64,000 nucleotides of DNA from Pontibacter deserti. Its GTDB lineage: Bacteria > Bacteroidota > Bacteroidia > Cytophagales > Hymenobacteraceae. Both the position numbers and the translations under genes were made by a program. Location of the stretch: contig NZ_JALPRS010000001.1 in the NCBI RefSeq assembly GCF_023630255.1, positions 2,418,001 through 2,482,000 on the forward strand. Direction: 5' to 3'. This document shows, piece after piece, positions 1 through 8,353 of the stretch. The stretch's first letter is position 1. Each line of letters starts with the position of its first letter. The notes under the pieces are model-generated. The model saw only the letters and a list, made by a program, of their open reading frames with translations. It made no database searches and was not told the origin of the DNA.

Positions 1-727
1 AACGGGTCAGATCCGAGAACAGCGTGATGCAGTAGTCAGCGCAAGCTTCGGCTGGTGCATTACCCAGTGGCGACATTTTATCGGCGTACTCGAAGAACGC
101 ATCGAAACCACCTACACCAGTACCGGCTGTAGTTTTAGTTGGCGACTGCGACACGGTATTTACACGGATTTTTTTGCTGCGGCCTAAACGGTAGCCATAG
201 TTACGCGCAATTGACTCCAGCACCGCTTTCGCCTGCGACATATCAGTATAGTCAGGGAATACGCGCTGTGCTGCAATGTAAGAAAGTGCAACTATAGAAC
301 CCCATTCGCTCATGGCATCCTGCTTTTCAGCAACGTGCATTACTTTATGGAATGATAAAGCAGAAATGTCAAGCGTTTTCAGGAACCACTCATAGTTCAG
401 GTCGCCGTAAGACTTGCCTTTACGGATGTTAGGGCTCATGCCAATAGAATGCAGCACGAAGTCGATCTTACCACCCAGTATTTCCTGCGCTTTTGCAAAC
501 AGGTTCTCCAGGTCCTCTACTGAAGTTGCATCAGCAGGTATAATCTGTGCGTTGCAGGTTTCAGCCAGTTTGTTGATCTCGCCCATACGCATAGCAAGTG
601 GTGCGTTGGTTAATATAAACTCAGCTCCTTCTTCCTTGGCACGCAATGCTACTTTCCACGCAATAGATTTTTCATCCAGTGCTCCGAATATGATTCCTTT
701 TTTTCCTTTTAAAAGATTGTAAGACAT
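1..727 (-). CDS. fabI: Enoyl-ACP reductase (NADH) FabI, 3' end cut by window edge
   Basis: Reduces trans-2-enoyl-ACP in the last step of each type II fatty-acid elongation cycle in the cytoplasm. The minus frame is open from the ATG at 725-727 to the left edge, giving about 242 residues of a protein normally near 270. It starts MSYNLLKGKKGIIFGALDEK, the FabI nucleotide-binding start with the atypical short-chain reductase glycine pattern. Further in it has a SYIAAQRVFPDY segment, and the Tyr of PDYTDMSQAK followed six residues later by Lys gives the FabI Tyr-x6-Lys active-site spacing. The C-terminal substrate loop is partly present; the stop lies beyond the window. It is downstream of recN on the same strand but separated by the recN terminator, so it is probably a separate transcript. 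The family call is firm. Confidence 0.93.
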   Translation of the reverse strand, partial: MSYNLLKGKKGIIFGALDEKSIAWKVALRAKEEGAEFILTNAPLAMRMGEINKLAETCNAQIIPADATSVEDLENLFAKAQEILGGKIDFVLHSIGMSPNIRKGKSYGDLNYEWFLKTLDISALSFHKVMHVAEKQDAMSEWGSIVALSYIAAQRVFPDYTDMSQAKAVLESIARNYGYRLGRSKKIRVNTVSQSPTKTTAGTGVGGFDAFFEYADKMSPLGNAPAEACADYCITLFSDLTR

Positions 728-889
728 GTCTTTATCAAGTTAATTTTTGTTCCTTTTCCAGAAATCCAGGCGCAACGTATAAACTGCGCTGAATTGGGCG
801 GCAATATAGCAATAACTAAGTATAACTCAAGTTACAAAACTGGGTGGCTGTTATAGTTAACGTGCATTTTATACTTTGGCCAAGCCACT

Positions 890-927
890 TAAAATAAAAA
901 ACCCTTCTCTGTTTTAGAGAAGGGTTT
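890..927 (-). terminator. Rho-independent terminator after recN
   Basis: The arms AAACCCTTCTCT and AGAGAAGGGTTT around a short loop form a perfect hairpin at 898-927. Read on the minus strand it is followed by a T-rich tract at 890-897. It lies just after the recN stop and before fabI. Confidence 0.85.
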
Positions 928-936
928 AATTTTAAC

Positions 937-2616
937 TTATAATGAGAGCAACTCTTTAGCACTCTGATAAGCATTGGCACTTGGATTGGCACCGGCTATC
1001 ATATGGGCAATCTCGTTCACGCGCTCTTCTTCGTTCAGTTGCTTAATGCGGCTGATCGTTCTGTCTTCGCGATCTTCCTTATACACAAAGTAATGATAGT
1101 CGCCTTGGGCGGCTATTTGTGGCAAATGCGAGATTGCAATGATCTGGTGTTTCTGCGCCATTTGCTGCATCATACGGCCCACTTTTACGGCCACTTCACC
1201 GGATATACCAGTATCGATCTCGTCGAAAACTATAGTTGGCAGTGCAGTTTTATCGGCCAGCATGTACTTCACACTCAGCATCAAACGCGAGAACTCACCA
1301 CCTGAGGCTGCTTTTACCAGTGTTTGTGGCTGCGCTCCTTTGTTGGCACTGAAAAGTATACTTATCTCGTCGGTACCGGTGGCGGTTGGCTGTGCTTCTT
1401 TGTGTTGGATAACGATGCGCGCATTCGGCATACCAAGGTCGGCCACTAGGTCGTGCAGCTCCTGCTCAAATTTGCTAAACGATGCCTGTCTCCTATCTGA
1501 TAACTCTTTGGCTTTCTTTAGCACTTCCTGGTACGCTGCATCCATTTCTTTTTTGGTTTTGGCAATAGCATTATCCAGATTCAGAACATTACCAACTTTC
1601 TGCGACAGCTCTTCCTGAATAGCCAATAGCTCAGCTATAGTTTGTACCTGGTGCTTGCGCTGCAACGTATAGATCATGTTCAGGCGCTCCTGTACTTCCA
1701 GGGTGCGCTGCGGATCAGCTTCGGTTTTACGCTCGGCATCTTCCAGTTCACCGGCAATATCGTTCAGCTCAATCAGGGTGCTATCTACACGTGATTTCAG
1801 CTCTTCATATTTAGCTGAGAACTGGGCAAGTTGGCCTATCAGGTAAGATGTATCTTTTAAAGCCGATGTAATGTTAAAGTCAGACTCCGTCAGGCTTTGT
1901 ACCGCCTGCGTTAGTTTCAGTTTAATGTCTTCGGCATTTTCCAGTTGCTTCAGTTCTTCTTCTAACACTTCCTGCTCGTCAGCTTCCAGTTTTGCCTCTT
2001 CAAACTCGTTCAGCAAAAAGGTATTATAGTCAAGCTCCTTCTGCGACTGTGCCAACTGGTCTTCAAGCTTTTTATAGTCTGATTCCAGCTTTTTATAGGT
2101 GCGGTATGTTTCGCTGTAAGCCTTCAGGTACGACAGGTTTCCAGCGTAAATATCCAGCGAGGTGTTGCCCGCATATATATCCAGGATATTCAGCTGATAG
2201 CTTGTATCACCTAACTGCAAAGTATCATGCTGCGAGTGTACATCCATTAGGTTCTCCCCTATCTTACGGATCACATCCAGCGTAACAGGCGTGTCGTTCA
2301 CAAAAGCTCTCGATTTACCACTCGGGCTGATCTCACGGCGCAAGATGCAGGTATTATCAAAGTCCAGGTCTTCGGCAGTAAAAATCTCCTGCAGGTTATA
2401 CTGTGAGATATCAAACACCCCCTCGATCACACATTTCTGATCTTGGTTAAAAAGCAGTTTGGTATCGGCTCGGTTACCCAGCAGCAGCCCGATGGCTCCC
2501 AGCATAATGGATTTACCGGCACCGGTCTCACCGGTAATAATATTCAGCACCGGCGATGGGTGCATCTCCAGCTGCTCAATTAAGGCGTAATTCTTTATTT
2601 TAAGGTCTATCAACAT
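937..2616 (-). CDS. recN: DNA repair protein RecN
   Basis: SMC-like ATPase acting early in recombinational repair of double-strand breaks on the nucleoid. The 559 residues match the usual family length. The Walker A GETGAGKS lies near residues 29-36, a long central coiled coil (roughly 160-380) is rich in Glu/Lys/Leu, the ABC signature SGGEFSRL starts near 438, and Walker B IVFDEIDTGISG lies near 462-473. The ATG at 2614-2616 gives the canonical N-terminus MLIDLKIKNYALIE. It is the downstream end of the conserved block bamD-rpoZ-coaBC-PorD-like-recN and has its own terminator. The leader at 2617-2789 contains an AAGAC-rich degenerate repeat. No SOS box is recognised by eye. Confidence 0.96.
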   Translation of the reverse strand: MLIDLKIKNYALIEQLEMHPSPVLNIITGETGAGKSIMLGAIGLLLGNRADTKLLFNQDQKCVIEGVFDISQYNLQEIFTAEDLDFDNTCILRREISPSGKSRAFVNDTPVTLDVIRKIGENLMDVHSQHDTLQLGDTSYQLNILDIYAGNTSLDIYAGNLSYLKAYSETYRTYKKLESDYKKLEDQLAQSQKELDYNTFLLNEFEEAKLEADEQEVLEEELKQLENAEDIKLKLTQAVQSLTESDFNITSALKDTSYLIGQLAQFSAKYEELKSRVDSTLIELNDIAGELEDAERKTEADPQRTLEVQERLNMIYTLQRKHQVQTIAELLAIQEELSQKVGNVLNLDNAIAKTKKEMDAAYQEVLKKAKELSDRRQASFSKFEQELHDLVADLGMPNARIVIQHKEAQPTATGTDEISILFSANKGAQPQTLVKAASGGEFSRLMLSVKYMLADKTALPTIVFDEIDTGISGEVAVKVGRMMQQMAQKHQIIAISHLPQIAAQGDYHYFVYKEDREDRTISRIKQLNEEERVNEIAHMIAGANPSANAYQSAKELLSL

Positions 2617-2620
2617 AGAT

Positions 2621-2656
2621 TAAGACTCAAGACTATAGACATAAGATGTAAGACTT
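2621..2656. repeat. Degenerate AAGAC-rich leader repeat upstream of recN
   Basis: A run of imperfect direct repeats of the form A-A-G-A-C/T spaced 7-9 nt, ending in TGTAAGACTT, sits between recN and its upstream gene. Similar text occurs at 8211-8237 and, inverted, at 8280-8311. Function unknown. Confidence 0.5.
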
Positions 2657-2789
2657 TTGCCTATGCGAAAGTTCGGAAATTCTGTTATTTTTTTACCAAG
2701 TATAAGTATGGTTTATACCTGATTATTTGGCTTTAAAGTATAAACAAAAGACAGGCGGAGGAGAAAGCTCGTTTTATACTTCTGTTACT

Positions 2790-3020
2790 CTACCAAACTG
2801 CTTCTATATCGTAAATTACTTCCTGAATCTGATCTGTGGGCAAAACGTGTTTGCTTCTGCGCATATCCAGCACGGTAATATTATCAGGAGATACCTGCAG
2901 TAATTTACCGGCCAGTACTACCCTGCTGCGCAACACCACCTGCACTGCCGATTGTTCCAACAGTTCCGGAGCATGTTGTTGTAGCCTGGTTCCGGCTATA
3001 CGAATCTGGCGTTTGCCCAT
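2790..3020 (-). CDS. Small conserved-looking protein with Sm/SH3-like pattern
   Basis: The 76-residue protein has no signal peptide. After a basic N-terminus it shows alternating hydrophobic strands, VQVVLRSRVVLAGKLLQV, then SPDNITVLDMRR, then HVLPTDQIQEVIYD. This strand pattern with a central glycine, and a final I-x-x-I/V-x-Y-D strand, resembles Sm-like or other small SH3-barrel proteins; that is a fold guess, not a family match. It lies between the PorD-like gene and recN, on the same strand, with gaps of 69 and 173 bp. The start is the ATG at 3018-3020. I believe it is a real gene because it is co-oriented and well formed, but the function is unknown. Confidence 0.6.
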   Translation of the reverse strand: MGKRQIRIAGTRLQQHAPELLEQSAVQVVLRSRVVLAGKLLQVSPDNITVLDMRRSKHVLPTDQIQEVIYDIEAVW

Positions 3021-3089
3021 TTGATTTTGCTGGCGAAAGTATAGTTTATCGCCTCCGTGAAGTTAAGCTCTTTTTCTGAGATTTGAAAT

Positions 3090-3995
3090 TTAGCGCTTGA
3101 GTAGCTGGTCGTATTTGGAGCGGTTGGTTGGGTCTGCTTCCGTTAACAAAGTATAAGCTGCCTGCTTATCGGCTGGCGCGGCTGTTTTAAACATGTTCAG
3201 TAACTCATCCGACTTTGCCTCGAAGAAAGAACGAACTATAGCTGCACCTGGTTTCTGTTTGTTCAGGCGGTTTACTTCCTGTAACACTTCCAGCACTGAT
3301 TTACGTGCCTTCTCCGGGTTCTCTGCCATCATATCCAGCCCATGGCGGTGCATTTTATAGATGCCCTCCCGGAAACCTGCGAATTGAGGGTCCTGCAGGT
3401 TATCGATGATCCAGTAGCGGTTTCGGTTGCTGTCAAATGCTTTCCAGCCCGGGTAGTTAGTACCCTGCGAAGCAGCCAGGTTTACCACACTTCTTGCCTT
3501 ATCAAATGCCGGTCCGCCCCCCATTCTGCCAAAGCTGTCGTTATCCATCCCGATGATCAGGTAAGCGTAAAAAGCCAGCATCGAGGTAAGGTTAGAGCTA
3601 TAGTTGTTCTCGGCGAACTGTAGCAACTGTGCATTGCTATACTCAAACTGCCAGTCTTTATCTATAAATGTAAAAAGCGTAGATTCATAACCTGTACCAT
3701 AGGCTGGCCTCACAGAAACCACCTGCACATTAGCCTTAAATATCCCGATCTGCGGCATCTCTGTCAGGTTTATAAGCAGGCGGCATTTAATACGCTCTTC
3801 TGCACCATAAGACTGGTTGCTCCAGCGCTGTGTGTTCATCAGCTCTTCTATGCGGGTCTGCATTTCAGTAAACAGCTGTCGGTCCGTAGACTGTATCTGG
3901 TCACTGTTTACTACCACGTCACATAGCAATTCCTGAGCTTTCGCTCCAAGCGCAGCTATACTTAGCATTACCAGCAAAAGAAGTTTCTTAGCCAT
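3090..3995 (-). CDS. DUF4835 family protein, PorD-like (type IX secretion associated)
   Basis: Exported protein of 301 residues. Residues 1-20 (MAKKLLLLVMLSIAALGAKA) are a signal peptide with cleavage before QELLCDV. The body, with TDRQLFTEMQTRIEELMNTQRW near the N-terminus, YYSSN/NNYSSNLTSMLAFYAYLIIGMD mid-protein and FNMFKTAAPADKQ-like features near the end, is recognised as DUF4835. Porphyromonas gingivalis PorD, a protein linked to type IX secretion, belongs to this family. The ATG overlaps the coaB stop by 8 nt (ATGGCTAA), so translation is coupled. Co-occurrence with coaBC and recN is typical of Bacteroidota. An actual role in type IX secretion here is inferred only from the family. Confidence 0.8.
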   Translation of the reverse strand: MAKKLLLLVMLSIAALGAKAQELLCDVVVNSDQIQSTDRQLFTEMQTRIEELMNTQRWSNQSYGAEERIKCRLLINLTEMPQIGIFKANVQVVSVRPAYGTGYESTLFTFIDKDWQFEYSNAQLLQFAENNYSSNLTSMLAFYAYLIIGMDNDSFGRMGGGPAFDKARSVVNLAASQGTNYPGWKAFDSNRNRYWIIDNLQDPQFAGFREGIYKMHRHGLDMMAENPEKARKSVLEVLQEVNRLNKQKPGAAIVRSFFEAKSDELLNMFKTAAPADKQAAYTLLTEADPTNRSKYDQLLKR

Positions 3996-4656
3996 GTAGT
4001 CGGTCCCAAACCAGGTTTACAATATCCTGTGCCACCTCAGTCTTCTGTTTCAGTTCAAAAGCAGTTGTTTTATCAGGCTCTATAATAGTTATCTTATTGG
4101 TGTCATGCTTAAAACCAGCGCCTTCATCCCGCAGCGAGTTCAGCACGATCATATCCAGGTTCTTTTTCTTTAGCTTTTCGGCAGCGTTAGCACTTTCGTT
4201 ATCTGTTTCCAGGGCAAAGCCGACTGAAAGCTGCCCCGGCTTTTTCTGTTTACCTAAAGCTGCCGCTATATCAACGTTCTTAACAAGTTCTATTGTGAGT
4301 TCGTTGCCCGCTTTCTTAATTTTTTTATCGGCTACTACCTTTGGTTTATAATCGGCAACGGCTGCTGCATACACAAGTATATCAGCTTCATCAGCACGTT
4401 CCATCACAGCAGCATACATTTCGTCGGCGGTAGTTACAGGTATAACTGTTATACTTTGACTTTCCGCTTTTTGAGTAGTAGGACCTGAAACCAGGTATAC
4501 TTTTGCTCCGCGGGCAGCAAAGCAGGCAGCCAGTGCAAATCCCATTTTACCTGTAGAGTGGTTGCCTATAAAACGAACCGGATCTATAGGTTCGTAGGTT
4601 GGGCCTGCTGTTAGCAATACGGTTTTGCCTTTAAACGATCTTTCCTTCACGGGCAA
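3988..4656 (-). CDS. coaB: Phosphopantothenate-cysteine ligase domain (CoaB half of CoaBC)
   Basis: Condenses 4'-phosphopantothenate with cysteine in coenzyme A synthesis. It carries TAGPTYEPIDPVRFIGNHSTGKMG, the nucleotide-binding motif of CoaB, then AAAVADYKP and the KxK-type KKIKK segment, over 222 residues. In most bacteria this domain is fused behind CoaC in one chain of about 400 residues. Here it lies in a different frame, +1 relative to coaC, overlapping it by 26 nt. The only start near the right place is the TTG at 4654-4656. Removing one T from the GTTTAAAGG at the coaC stop would restore a continuous KIV-KGKTVLL junction. Either the genes are truly split, or a recent or technical single-base insertion broke a fused coaBC. 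It overlaps the PorD-like gene by 8 nt. Confidence 0.85.
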   Translation of the reverse strand: MPVKERSFKGKTVLLTAGPTYEPIDPVRFIGNHSTGKMGFALAACFAARGAKVYLVSGPTTQKAESQSITVIPVTTADEMYAAVMERADEADILVYAAAVADYKPKVVADKKIKKAGNELTIELVKNVDIAAALGKQKKPGQLSVGFALETDNESANAAEKLKKKNLDMIVLNSLRDEGAGFKHDTNKITIIEPDKTTAFELKQKTEVAQDIVNLVWDRLHG

Positions 4657-5191
4657 AAAAGTTCTGAAGTACCTCTACTATTTCTTCCGGCTCAGCAAGC
4701 CTGCCCTGCCCTACCAGCCCACTTGCCAGTTCACCATAACCTGCTTCTATAATGTGGTTGCCATAGCTGCGCAGCTTCGCAAAGTTTGTCTGAACAGATG
4801 GGTGCTGGTACATATCCAGGTCCATGGCCGGTGCAACAAACACAGGACAGCGTGCTGATAAGTAAGTTGCAGAAAGCAGGTTATCGCAAAAGCCGTTGGC
4901 AAACTTGGCCACTGTGTTGGCACTGGCCGGGGCAACTACCAAGGCATCGGCCCACAAGCCAAGCTCCACGTGGTTGTTCCAAAGGCCGCTTTCATCTTTT
5001 ACAAAACTGGTAAGTACAGGCCGTTTAGAGAGCGTAGCCAGTGTGAGCGGGGTTATAAACTCAGAAGCAGAAGTGGTCAGGATTACCTGTACTTCTGCTT
5101 CTGCTTTTACGAGTTGGCGAACCAGCAGAGCAGCTTTATAAGCAGCTATACTTCCGCAAACTCCCAATATTATCTTTTTATGCCGGAGCAT
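4631..5191 (-). CDS. coaC: Phosphopantothenoylcysteine decarboxylase domain (CoaC half of CoaBC)
   Basis: FMN-dependent decarboxylation of phosphopantothenoylcysteine to phosphopantetheine. It begins MLRHKKIILGVCGSIAAYKA, the flavin-binding GVxGSIAAYK signature. Further on it has the conserved Asn of PASANTVAKFANGFCDNLL and the substrate clamp motif APAMDLDMY. I chose the ATG at 5189-5191; a TTG nine bases upstream at 5198-5200 would abut the rpoZ stop. It ends at a TAA (4631-4633) right where the linker to CoaB should continue, so the protein is about 186 residues instead of a fused 400. It is downstream of rpoZ in the same operon. Confidence 0.88.
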   Translation of the reverse strand: MLRHKKIILGVCGSIAAYKAALLVRQLVKAEAEVQVILTTSASEFITPLTLATLSKRPVLTSFVKDESGLWNNHVELGLWADALVVAPASANTVAKFANGFCDNLLSATYLSARCPVFVAPAMDLDMYQHPSVQTNFAKLRSYGNHIIEAGYGELASGLVGQGRLAEPEEIVEVLQNFFAREGKIV

Positions 5192-5200
5192 GTGCTGCAA

Positions 5201-5530
5201 TTACAGCGTTTCTTCAGTTGTTCCCTCTTCTTCAGGGTTACGCAGGTATACTTTTCCTTCCAGGAACTCCTCAATAGCTAGGCTGGTTGGCTTTGGCATA
5301 CGCTCGTAGTATTTAGAGATTTCGATCTGCTCACGGTTCTCGAACACTTCTTCCAGGTTGTCTACAGTTGTAGCAAACTCGGCTAATTTAGAGTTCAATT
5401 CCTCTTTCAGCTTCACAGATATCTGGTTAGCTCTTTTAGAGATAACTGCCACAGACATGTATACGTTGCCGGTCTGCTCTGCAAAATCGGCCATGTTGCG
5501 TGTTACAATTGATGATGGAACTGATGCCAT
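5201..5530 (-). CDS. rpoZ: RNA polymerase omega subunit
   Basis: Smallest core subunit of RNA polymerase, which helps beta' assembly. The 109 residues begin MASVPSSIVTRNMADFAEQTGNVY and include SVAVISKRANQISVKLKEEL, the omega helix that contacts beta', followed by a Bacteroidota-type extension with EISKYYERMPKPTSLAIEEFLEGKVY. It lies 10 nt from bamD and directly abuts coaC, the usual Bacteroidota order. Confidence 0.93.
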   Translation of the reverse strand: MASVPSSIVTRNMADFAEQTGNVYMSVAVISKRANQISVKLKEELNSKLAEFATTVDNLEEVFENREQIEISKYYERMPKPTSLAIEEFLEGKVYLRNPEEEGTTEETL

Positions 5531-5540
5531 ATGTATATAC

Positions 5541-6371
5541 TTAAGAATTTGCTTGATTTTTTTTCTCTGATTTAATTCGCTCCAGCTCTGCCAGTGCGTT
5601 GTCGTAGACCTGACCGGCAGTACGGGTAAATTCGCTTTCCGGATACTGATCTACAAAATTCTGGTAAAACTCTACTACTTCGTAGTAACGATCTTCCTGC
5701 TTATCGGCCACACTCTGCTTTGCATACTCATACTGCGACTCTATTTTTAAATAGGCAGCTTCTTCAGCAAACGGCGAAGACGGATATTCTCTCATAAAAT
5801 TGGTAAGAGCAACAACTGCAGCTTTATAACGGTGTATTTTATAGTATAGCTTTGCGCTATCAAATGCTTTCTGGTCTAGTTTGCGGCTCAGGTTATCAAG
5901 AATCTGGTTTGCTTCTGCTACGTATTCGCTCTGCGGATAACGCTGTATAAACTCCTGTACCCCTTCCATGGCTGTAAGCGTGCTTGCCTGGTCCTGCTCA
6001 TAGTTCGGCGACTCATTGTACAATGATTTCACCTGCATAAACATCGCCTTTTCAGCTTTCTCGCTACGTGGATACGTGGTATAGAAATTACGGAAATAGG
6101 TTTCGCTGAGCAGGTAATTACCCAGCTCATAGTTAGCACTTGCCTGGTAAAACAAGGCATCTTCAGCCTGTTCGGTACCTGTAAGCAGTGGTGTAACAGC
6201 ATCTAATAGCTCGCCTGCACGGTAGTAATCACCTTTCTCGTAATACTTTACGGCAGCTTCATACTTTTTCTGTACATCGTTGCTTTTCAACAGCTTCTGA
6301 TAATTACTACAGCTTGCAGCTGTCAGTAACAGGGCAAAAAGTACAACGATATGGGAAAATCTCTTTTTCAT
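5541..6371 (-). CDS. bamD: Outer membrane assembly lipoprotein BamD
   Basis: Lipoprotein component of the BAM machine that folds outer-membrane beta-barrel proteins. A type II signal peptide ends in LLTAASC with lipidated Cys21. The remaining 250 residues form TPR-like helical pairs, for example KYEAAVKYYEKGDYYRAGELL, YQASANYELGNYLLSETYFRNF and YLKIESQYEYAKQS. The total of 276 residues fits the family. It heads the block bamD-rpoZ-coaC-coaB-PorD-like, with a 79-bp gap to the OstA-like gene upstream on the same strand. The C-terminal tail is Lys/Glu rich. Confidence 0.93.
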   Translation of the reverse strand: MKKRFSHIVVLFALLLTAASCSNYQKLLKSNDVQKKYEAAVKYYEKGDYYRAGELLDAVTPLLTGTEQAEDALFYQASANYELGNYLLSETYFRNFYTTYPRSEKAEKAMFMQVKSLYNESPNYEQDQASTLTAMEGVQEFIQRYPQSEYVAEANQILDNLSRKLDQKAFDSAKLYYKIHRYKAAVVALTNFMREYPSSPFAEEAAYLKIESQYEYAKQSVADKQEDRYYEVVEFYQNFVDQYPESEFTRTAGQVYDNALAELERIKSEKKNQANS

Positions 6372-6450
6372 GAACAGGCAAAATTATACAATATCCATAT
6401 GATTTACAACTATGAACCAAACCAACTTAAATAAACATAAATGTGCCTGG

Positions 6451-8196
6451 CTACTGATTTCGCATTAATCCTCCGCGCCGGTTGCTGGTTTGGTTTTTAG
6501 CAGGTGTGTCACGTTTCTTTTGCTGCGTTCCTGTCTGCTGTTTTGGTTTGGCTGCTTTTTTAGGAGTAGTTTTTTTAGGAGCCACAGCAGCACGCTTGGC
6601 AAATACCTGTGGTTTGCTAGGCCTTAATTCTTCCAGCCAGGTAAAACCTTCCAGTTGTTTGTCTGTAGGTTTAAGTTCGTGTGGCGGTATAAAATTCGCG
6701 TCCGGATTCACCAGAAACGAGATCTTGTTCAATTTATTTTCTGCGAACTGCAATACCATGTTACTACAGATGGCTTTGTTCATACCGGTCACGGTTGTAT
6801 CACCTTCCAGGGCAAAGTATAAACTCTCGCCATTACCATTCACGTTTAGTCGCTTCAGATCGCCATTGGTAAAATATGCAATCATGTTCCGGCCTTTTAC
6901 CTGGTTATAGTTGCTCAGCGTATCTTCTGAAGACATAAAGGCATTGCTGTACATGTACATGCGGTCGATGGTCTTGTTGCGCAGGTAAACATGTATGGTA
7001 TCAGATACGAGCTGGTTCTTCTCACTCCAGAGCACAGGTTTCACGTTCATGTGCATTACGGAGTCGGTGCGGTTAAAGCTGAGCGAATCACATTTCCCCT
7101 GCAGGTCTGATTTAAATATCTTTACATTATTAAAAGCGAAGAGCATGCTTTTACCTGTTGCCCCTTGCGCTTCTTTCGAAATCAACGAATCTGCTGACAA
7201 GTACAGCGTATCATCCTTCATGATACTTTCCATAACAGGGCTGCCCGAAACTTTTGCTATACCACGGTCGCGCCAGTAGCGGCCCAACTGCCCGCGCACT
7301 GTTACATCATCTTTCAGCGATCTGAGCGACACATTCTTTCTGGCAACACCATAACCCGTGTTCTGGTCATAGTAAAGTTCATCGCCACCTAATCTATATT
7401 CCGGCGTCAGGATGTAGGCATTTTTCCCGAAGTTCGAGATTTTTGAAATTGTATTGTAAGTTCCCTGTTCAGCGTACAGATCACCTTTTTCTCCTTTAAT
7501 TACCGTTGGCCCGGCAAAGTATACTACCTTACTTTGCGTATTGTAGCGCATGTTCTGGGCGGTAATATTATAATCGGCGGTGGTAACCTTAACATTCTGC
7601 TGAAAAGTAAATTCCTTGGTATTGGTATTGTAGGAGCCCTTCCGGCTTTCCAGCCTGTTTTCAGGGTCTACAATAGTTCCGCCTTCGGTATAGGTAGCTG
7701 TTTTGGTGTTCAAGTCATAATCCAAGCTGGGCGTGGTCAGATTCATGCGTGGATCCTGCATGGTTACATTCCCGCTCATTCTGGCTGTTCTTTTTATACC
7801 ATCATAGGTCGCACGGTCGCCTGTTATAGTCAGCGTATCTCCCTGGTTAATCCGCACATTGCCAAATGCCTCCAGAATATCTTTGTTGTCGCCATATTGG
7901 TACACAGAATCAGCATAAAGAAAGGTATCGCGTTGTTTAAAGCGTACATTACCAAGCAGTTTATCTATCCGGCGGCCATTAAAAGTCCCGCCTTTCAAAC
8001 TATCTGCACCAATAAGCTCTACCCTACCCGACTGCTGTTGCCTCGGCTGTTCCTGCTTAGGCCTGGTTTGCTGGGGTACAGGCTGCTGCTTTACCTGCGG
8101 CGGGCGACCAGGCTGCCTTCTCAGCTGTTGCTGTCCGAAAACCGCGAGGGAAATCAGGGTAAAGACAATAGAAAACAGTAATTTTGTATACTTCAT
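6451..8196 (-). CDS. OstA/LptA-like periplasmic protein
   Basis: Probable periplasmic lipopolysaccharide-transport protein with LptA/OstA beta-jellyroll repeats. The chosen ATG (8194-8196) gives MKYTKLLFSIVFTLISLAVFGQ, a clean signal peptide; a GUG/AUG-type start 36 nt upstream would add a non-signal-like tail within repeat DNA. A Gln/Pro/Arg-rich linker (about residues 20-55) precedes the OstA-type repeats, seen as VRFKQRDTFLYADSVYQYG, GDTLTITGDRATYDG and TSPSLDYDLNTKTATYTEGG-like segments of alternating strands. The C-terminal 50 residues are Lys/Gln rich and low complexity. At about 581 residues it is longer than proteobacterial LptA, as is usual for this phylum. It is upstream of bamD on the same strand, which suits a shared envelope-assembly role. 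Confidence 0.8.
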   Translation of the reverse strand: MKYTKLLFSIVFTLISLAVFGQQQLRRQPGRPPQVKQQPVPQQTRPKQEQPRQQQSGRVELIGADSLKGGTFNGRRIDKLLGNVRFKQRDTFLYADSVYQYGDNKDILEAFGNVRINQGDTLTITGDRATYDGIKRTARMSGNVTMQDPRMNLTTPSLDYDLNTKTATYTEGGTIVDPENRLESRKGSYNTNTKEFTFQQNVKVTTADYNITAQNMRYNTQSKVVYFAGPTVIKGEKGDLYAEQGTYNTISKISNFGKNAYILTPEYRLGGDELYYDQNTGYGVARKNVSLRSLKDDVTVRGQLGRYWRDRGIAKVSGSPVMESIMKDDTLYLSADSLISKEAQGATGKSMLFAFNNVKIFKSDLQGKCDSLSFNRTDSVMHMNVKPVLWSEKNQLVSDTIHVYLRNKTIDRMYMYSNAFMSSEDTLSNYNQVKGRNMIAYFTNGDLKRLNVNGNGESLYFALEGDTTVTGMNKAICSNMVLQFAENKLNKISFLVNPDANFIPPHELKPTDKQLEGFTWLEELRPSKPQVFAKRAAVAPKKTTPKKAAKPKQQTGTQQKKRDTPAKNQTSNRRGGLMRNQ

Positions 8197-8210
8197 TCTT
8201 TTAATAGATT

Positions 8211-8311
8211 CAAGACTTAAGACACAAGACATAAGATTACTTCAGAAAGAGGAATTAAACCCCAGTATACTTTGATATAGTCTTGTGTCCTGTGTCTGAC
8301 ATCCTGTGTCT
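8211..8311. repeat. Inverted pair of AAGAC/GTCTT-rich degenerate repeats between ostA-like gene and tilS
   Basis: The left arm (8211-8237) consists of imperfect CAAGACTTAAGACAC-type units. The right arm (8280-8311) reads TCTTGTGTCCTGTGTCT and is close to the reverse complement of the left. The arms are about 45 bp apart in the divergent promoter region of the ostA-like gene and tilS. Could be a shared regulatory region or a decayed small repeat. Confidence 0.5.
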
Positions 8312-8353
8312 CTTTATACTTCAAAATTAGGAAAAATTTACCAGCCGCTGCTT

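Noticed and set aside
4625-4665. Proven programmed frameshift in coaBC
   Set aside because: The GTT-TAA context allows it, but there is no stimulatory element that I can see and a one-base error is as likely.
7534-8181. Open frame of 215 codons antisense to the OstA-like gene
   Set aside because: Shadow of the OstA-like gene, with repetitive Leu/Arg-rich C-terminus.
8306-8353. GTG start for tilS at 8306
   Set aside because: The extension lies in upstream AT-rich text after the repeat; the ATG at 8354 gives the family N-terminus.
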